In this document: in pieces, positions 39,220-42,075 of the stretch | Layout of the letters: each line of letters begins with the position of its first letter | Position numbering within the stretch: the first letter of the stretch is position 1 | Source of the DNA: an uncultured Candidatus Poseidoniales archaeon | Lineage (GTDB): Archaea; Thermoplasmatota; Poseidoniia; Poseidoniales; Poseidoniaceae | NCBI GenBank assembly: GCA_000246735.1 | Contig: CM001443.1 | Location: 1,537,880-1,579,954 of the forward strand | Direction of reading: 5' to 3' | DNA length: 42,075 nt | Notes under the pieces: model-generated | Told to the model about the DNA's origin: nothing | The model's input: only the letters and a program-made list of their open reading frames with translations | The model's database searches: none | Translations under genes and position numbers: made by a program

Positions 39220-41865
39220 TCATTTCACCTTCGTCCACGAACCATCAGCGCCAACATTCCAGAATTGAATCTCTTCGCTGACATCGACATACCATCCGGA
39301 TTCGCCTTGCACCGAGCCAGGGGCAGCCTGCATCACACCAACTTCTGCCGCTTGTGCAGCAAGGCTTGCCTTCCGTTCGGGACTGAGGTCGATCGTTGTG
39401 TCGGGAGACGGCGTTTGGTTGTGTGAAGTATCGGACGGTGTTGTGTCGTCATCATTCTCGTAGTCCGCATCTTCTGCGTCCTCGTACTCTTCTTCGAAGG
39501 CATGTTCAACCCATTCTTCATTCTCTTCTGCATTGTTCACACGCCGGACAAGCACAATCAAGGTAACTAAAATGAGACCGAGAAGGAATGACCCAAGCGT
39601 CATAGCAGTGTTCGTCGAACCAACCGCCCCACCAAGGAGCACAGGTTCAACATCAAAGAATCGTTGAGTGATGAGTCCATTCCAGTTCACTGTGCACGAA
39701 CGGTCATCGCCTGCAGAACTGACTTTGACCTCCCATGTATCACCAGTGACGTACTTTGCTTTTCCAGCACTACAAGAAATCGATGTGTTTTCAGGCTCAA
39801 CAATCACGAGGTTATCGTACTTGTCAACGCCTTGTAGTTGCAGAAGCACCGTATCGCCCTGGGCGATGTCAAAGCCGTCAAGTTCGGCTACAACCCGCAC
39901 AGCAGCCCCTGGTTGGATGAGTAAGTCGATGGTGTGAACCGCATCATCAGACATCAAGATGAGTTGGTAAGACCCCGATGTCTTTCCTGTGAAGTCCCAA
40001 TATCCATTTCCCGAGGGAGAGGCTTCAATCACGCCAAATGTTGCGTTCAAATCAGTGCTTACATTTGTTGCCGGCGCCATATTACCATGGGCATCAATCA
40101 CTTGAATGTACAGTTCTGAAGGCACACCGGCATTGACGGTAAGCCCAAGTTCTTGATCGGTGACCAAATTACGAGCCTCTCCGGCGACCACCGTAAGACG
40201 AATGGTAGCGAAAATACCATCTGCGTTTGCACGGATTTCATGGCCACCGACGTTGGTTGGCATCCAAAGGTAGTCTGAAAGAAGAAGTTCAACGGTTGCG
40301 TCCACCCCATCAACCGTCCAGTTCAAGCCGATTGGATCGAGTGGATTTCCGAAACCGTCGAAGAACTGTGGGTCGAGATCAAGTGGTACATCCGAGGCAA
40401 GAACTTCGTTCGCTCCGTTGAGTTCGATAAAGGCCAATTGGCCGGTGAGGGTGCTTTGCTGGAAGGAAGGTTCGAAGCGAATGTTTGTCAAAGCATCATA
40501 CCATGAACCTTCGATTCGCCACATCTCAAGAACACGTGGTGAAAGGGTAGCATACCCTTCGTAGGACTGGAAATGACTTGCGTTTCCTCCAAGCAGTTCC
40601 ATGGTCCCATTGACCAGCCATTTGTTGCCCATTTCATCGACTGCCCAGAACGAGAGTGTGCTTTGTTGTCCGACACGGAGGGTTGATGGTTCCAATTCGA
40701 GAACAGCGTCGATGGCTGTTCCATGATGGATTTCGACATCAATAGTCGATGCAGCACCTTCATCGATGACATTCAACTGGTGAGTTCCCATCGTGCCTGG
40801 CGTCCAATAAACTCGCCCGTCTGCGAACGATAATCCGCCACTTGAAGTGGTGAAGTTCTCCAAAGGAGGTGTAAAGGAACCAGTGTAGCCATTCGCATCC
40901 GTGCGCATTGTGACGAGTTCATAGGTCTCACCAGCGGTGTAGGTACTGTGGTCACCAACAATCGACAGTTGCGAAAGAGATGCATCAGCAGGTACGACTC
41001 GGATGGTTGAGGTCCCAGTCACATTTCCAGCACTGACGGTGAGGTTCCAGACTCCTGGATACGTCGCTGTATATCGACCAACAGGGCTCATCGTACCATT
41101 TTCCGAGGTCCAGGTTTTGTAACCTGCATCGGTATGATTCATTTCAAATCCATATTGATCGATGAGGCTGACTGTGAGGTAAACTGATTCTCCGCTACGA
41201 AGCAGCAGATTGTCGTCAAATTGGAACTCATAGGGATCACCTGCGACAACTTCCACCATACGATTGTCTTCCATTTGGTTCAAGCGAGCCTTCACATGGA
41301 CATCGCCTAATTCGGTGGGCGTCCATTGGGGTGTGCCCACCCCTGCATAAACCCCATCAAGGTCCCAAACAACATCTGTTGCTGGTTTTGAATTTCCTCG
41401 CGCATCGATTAGATTTGCCTCAAGGGTGTTCGCCACTTTCGCTTGTGCTTGAGAGGTCATAATGCGCAAGGTCTGTCCGACACCGGCTTGCACAGTGATA
41501 TTGAAGACATCTGTTAGGTTTCCACTAAAGGCTTCAATGCTGATGGTGCCCGCACTCCAAGGGTAGAACGTTCCATCGCTGGTGATTGTTCCGTTCGAGC
41601 AGGCCCAGTTCACTTGTTCCGAAACCACGTTGTTAACGGCGTCATACAGCGTTGCTTCAAACATCACAACCTCATCCGCTGTAAGCGAATAGACTGGTGA
41701 TGTAATGACAACCCTCGTCGCCGAAGATGAACTGTAGAGGGGCGATAATTGGTCTTCTTCCAATGATGATGCAGACGGCAATGATTGCCAAGCTTGCGTG
41801 CAGAACAAAGCCACAAGAAGCAGGGTGACCAATGGCCGCATTCCCTGAATCATTGGTCTTCTCAT
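39220..41865 (-). CDS. giant exported Ig-like repeat protein with membrane anchor and aromatic tail
   Basis: 881 aa from the ATG at 41865, preceded by GAGGGTG. The signal peptide spans about 1-30 (VTLLLVALFCTQAWQSLPSA). About eight to nine Ig-like units of the bacterial Big type fill residues 45-740, each ending in strands such as GTISIEAFSGNLTDVFNITV, GVWNLTVSAGNVTGTSTIRV and TVVAGEARNLVTDQELGLTV. Sequons (N-x-S/T) are frequent. A transmembrane helix (TLGSFLLGLILVTLIVLV) is near 765-785. The cytoplasmic tail is acidic (EEWVEHAFEEEYEDAEDADY) and ends in a compact aromatic motif, GWYVDVSEEIQFWNVGADGS. It probably builds the cell surface, perhaps as an adhesin or S-layer component. A related gene lies immediately upstream. 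Confidence 0.82.
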   Translation of the reverse strand: MRRPMIQGMRPLVTLLLVALFCTQAWQSLPSASSLEEDQLSPLYSSSSATRVVITSPVYSLTADEVVMFEATLYDAVNNVVSEQVNWACSNGTITSDGTFYPWSAGTISIEAFSGNLTDVFNITVQAGVGQTLRIMTSQAQAKVANTLEANLIDARGNSKPATDVVWDLDGVYAGVGTPQWTPTELGDVHVKARLNQMEDNRMVEVVAGDPYEFQFDDNLLLRSGESVYLTVSLIDQYGFEMNHTDAGYKTWTSENGTMSPVGRYTATYPGVWNLTVSAGNVTGTSTIRVVPADASLSQLSIVGDHSTYTAGETYELVTMRTDANGYTGSFTPPLENFTTSSGGLSFADGRVYWTPGTMGTHQLNVIDEGAASTIDVEIHHGTAIDAVLELEPSTLRVGQQSTLSFWAVDEMGNKWLVNGTMELLGGNASHFQSYEGYATLSPRVLEMWRIEGSWYDALTNIRFEPSFQQSTLTGQLAFIELNGANEVLASDVPLDLDPQFFDGFGNPLDPIGLNWTVDGVDATVELLLSDYLWMPTNVGGHEIRANADGIFATIRLTVVAGEARNLVTDQELGLTVNAGVPSELYIQVIDAHGNMAPATNVSTDLNATFGVIEASPSGNGYWDFTGKTSGSYQLILMSDDAVHTIDLLIQPGAAVRVVAELDGFDIAQGDTVLLQLQGVDKYDNLVIVEPENTSISCSAGKAKYVTGDTWEVKVSSAGDDRSCTVNWNGLITQRFFDVEPVLLGGAVGSTNTAMTLGSFLLGLILVTLIVLVRRVNNAEENEEWVEHAFEEEYEDAEDADYENDDDTTPSDTSHNQTPSPDTTIDLSPERKASLAAQAAEVGVMQAAPGSVQGESGWYVDVSEEIQFWNVGADGSWTKVK

Positions 41866-41904
41866 GCTGCACCCTCACTCATTAACCCGTATCAAAGCCG
41901 CGCC

Positions 41905-42075
41905 TCATTCAGTCCATTCAGACCATTCGGTCTCATCCGTTTGGCGGTAGTACCATGTGCCGTTTTCATCTTCAGCCCACTCTGTACCATCATCGTCCAC
42001 ACGGTGATCTGCCATCCATGATGTGTCCTCTTCGGGCTCTGCTTCAGGTTCCACCTCAGGCACAACCTTTGGCGC
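41905..42075 (-). CDS. C-terminal end of another exported-protein tail (cut by window edge)
   Basis: 56 codons, open to the window edge. An acidic Pro/Glu stretch (VVPEVEPEAEPEEDTSW) is followed by a tryptophan-rich motif (TEWAEDENGTWYYRQTDETE, then WSEWTE) and a TGA at 41907-41905. The motif resembles the tail of the giant Ig-like protein encoded 39 nt downstream, so the two are probably tandem relatives in one operon. The function of the tail is unknown. Confidence 0.75.
   Translation of the reverse strand, partial: APKVVPEVEPEAEPEEDTSWMADHRVDDDGTEWAEDENGTWYYRQTDETEWSEWTE

Noticed and set aside
39132-39426. Plus-strand frame starting in the gap after the permease gene
   Set aside because: Most of it is antisense to the 3' end of the Ig-like protein, with no ribosome-binding site or family pattern.
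1-42075. CRISPR arrays, insertion sequences or rRNA genes
   Set aside because: No regularly spaced direct repeats, transposase motifs or rRNA-like sequence were seen in the window.

Overview
The window looks like a metagenome- or single-cell-derived piece of a marine planktonic euryarchaeote, most likely Candidatus Poseidoniales (Marine Group II). The archaeal core is clear: transcription factor TFB, ribosomal protein L40e, membrane-bound LonB protease, TrmI-type tRNA methyltransferase, a UPF0147 protein, an A24 preflagellin/prepilin-type peptidase, TATA-box promoters and leaderless starts. The lineage assignment is inference. It rests on the mixture of archaeal information genes with bacterial- or eukaryote-like metabolic genes (bacterial-type MetK, DNase I, glutathione peroxidase, GST) and on several huge secreted Ig-like proteins with short aromatic cytoplasmic tails.

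Left edge (1-783): about 210 A+T-rich bases read on the minus strand like a phage tail protein fragment. They abut the 3' third of a CocE/NonD-type hydrolase gene that has lost its 5' end, so this is probably an assembly or amplification chimera.

789-10177 is a minus-strand catabolic region: both subunits of a class III extradiol dioxygenase of the 2-aminophenol 1,6-dioxygenase type, with the non-catalytic subunit fused to a RidA/2-aminomuconate deaminase domain; a 2-aminomuconate semialdehyde dehydrogenase; an asparaginase-II-like protein; and an LLM-class flavin oxidoreductase. panB, a Lon-substrate-binding-domain protein, a TPR protein and a small plus-strand membrane protein lie among them. 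Together the first genes encode consecutive steps from an o-aminophenol to 4-oxalocrotonate. This is the most exciting system in the window.

10189-16822 holds a secreted DNase I, an SDR with a non-canonical active site, a kynurenine-formamidase-like hydrolase, glutathione peroxidase, GST, aspS and metK. 16914-25405 holds two giant exported proteins separated by trmI: one with an SGNH hydrolase nested inside a NEW3-like domain, the other with an N-terminal thioredoxin-like CGHC domain. 25480-31973 holds lonB, an MFS exporter, an AI-2E-family permease, UPF0147, the A24 peptidase and L40e (49 aa). 32067-34898 holds a metallo-beta-lactamase-fold protein that has lost its metal ligands, then propeller-like, zinc-ribbon and tfb genes on the minus strand.

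35147-42075 holds purA, tRNA-Ala(UGC), a decayed-looking stretch of about 0.7 kb, an amino-acid permease fused to C-terminal EF-hands, and two tandem exported proteins (one complete, one cut by the window edge). I see no rRNA, CRISPR array, insertion sequence or intact virus.
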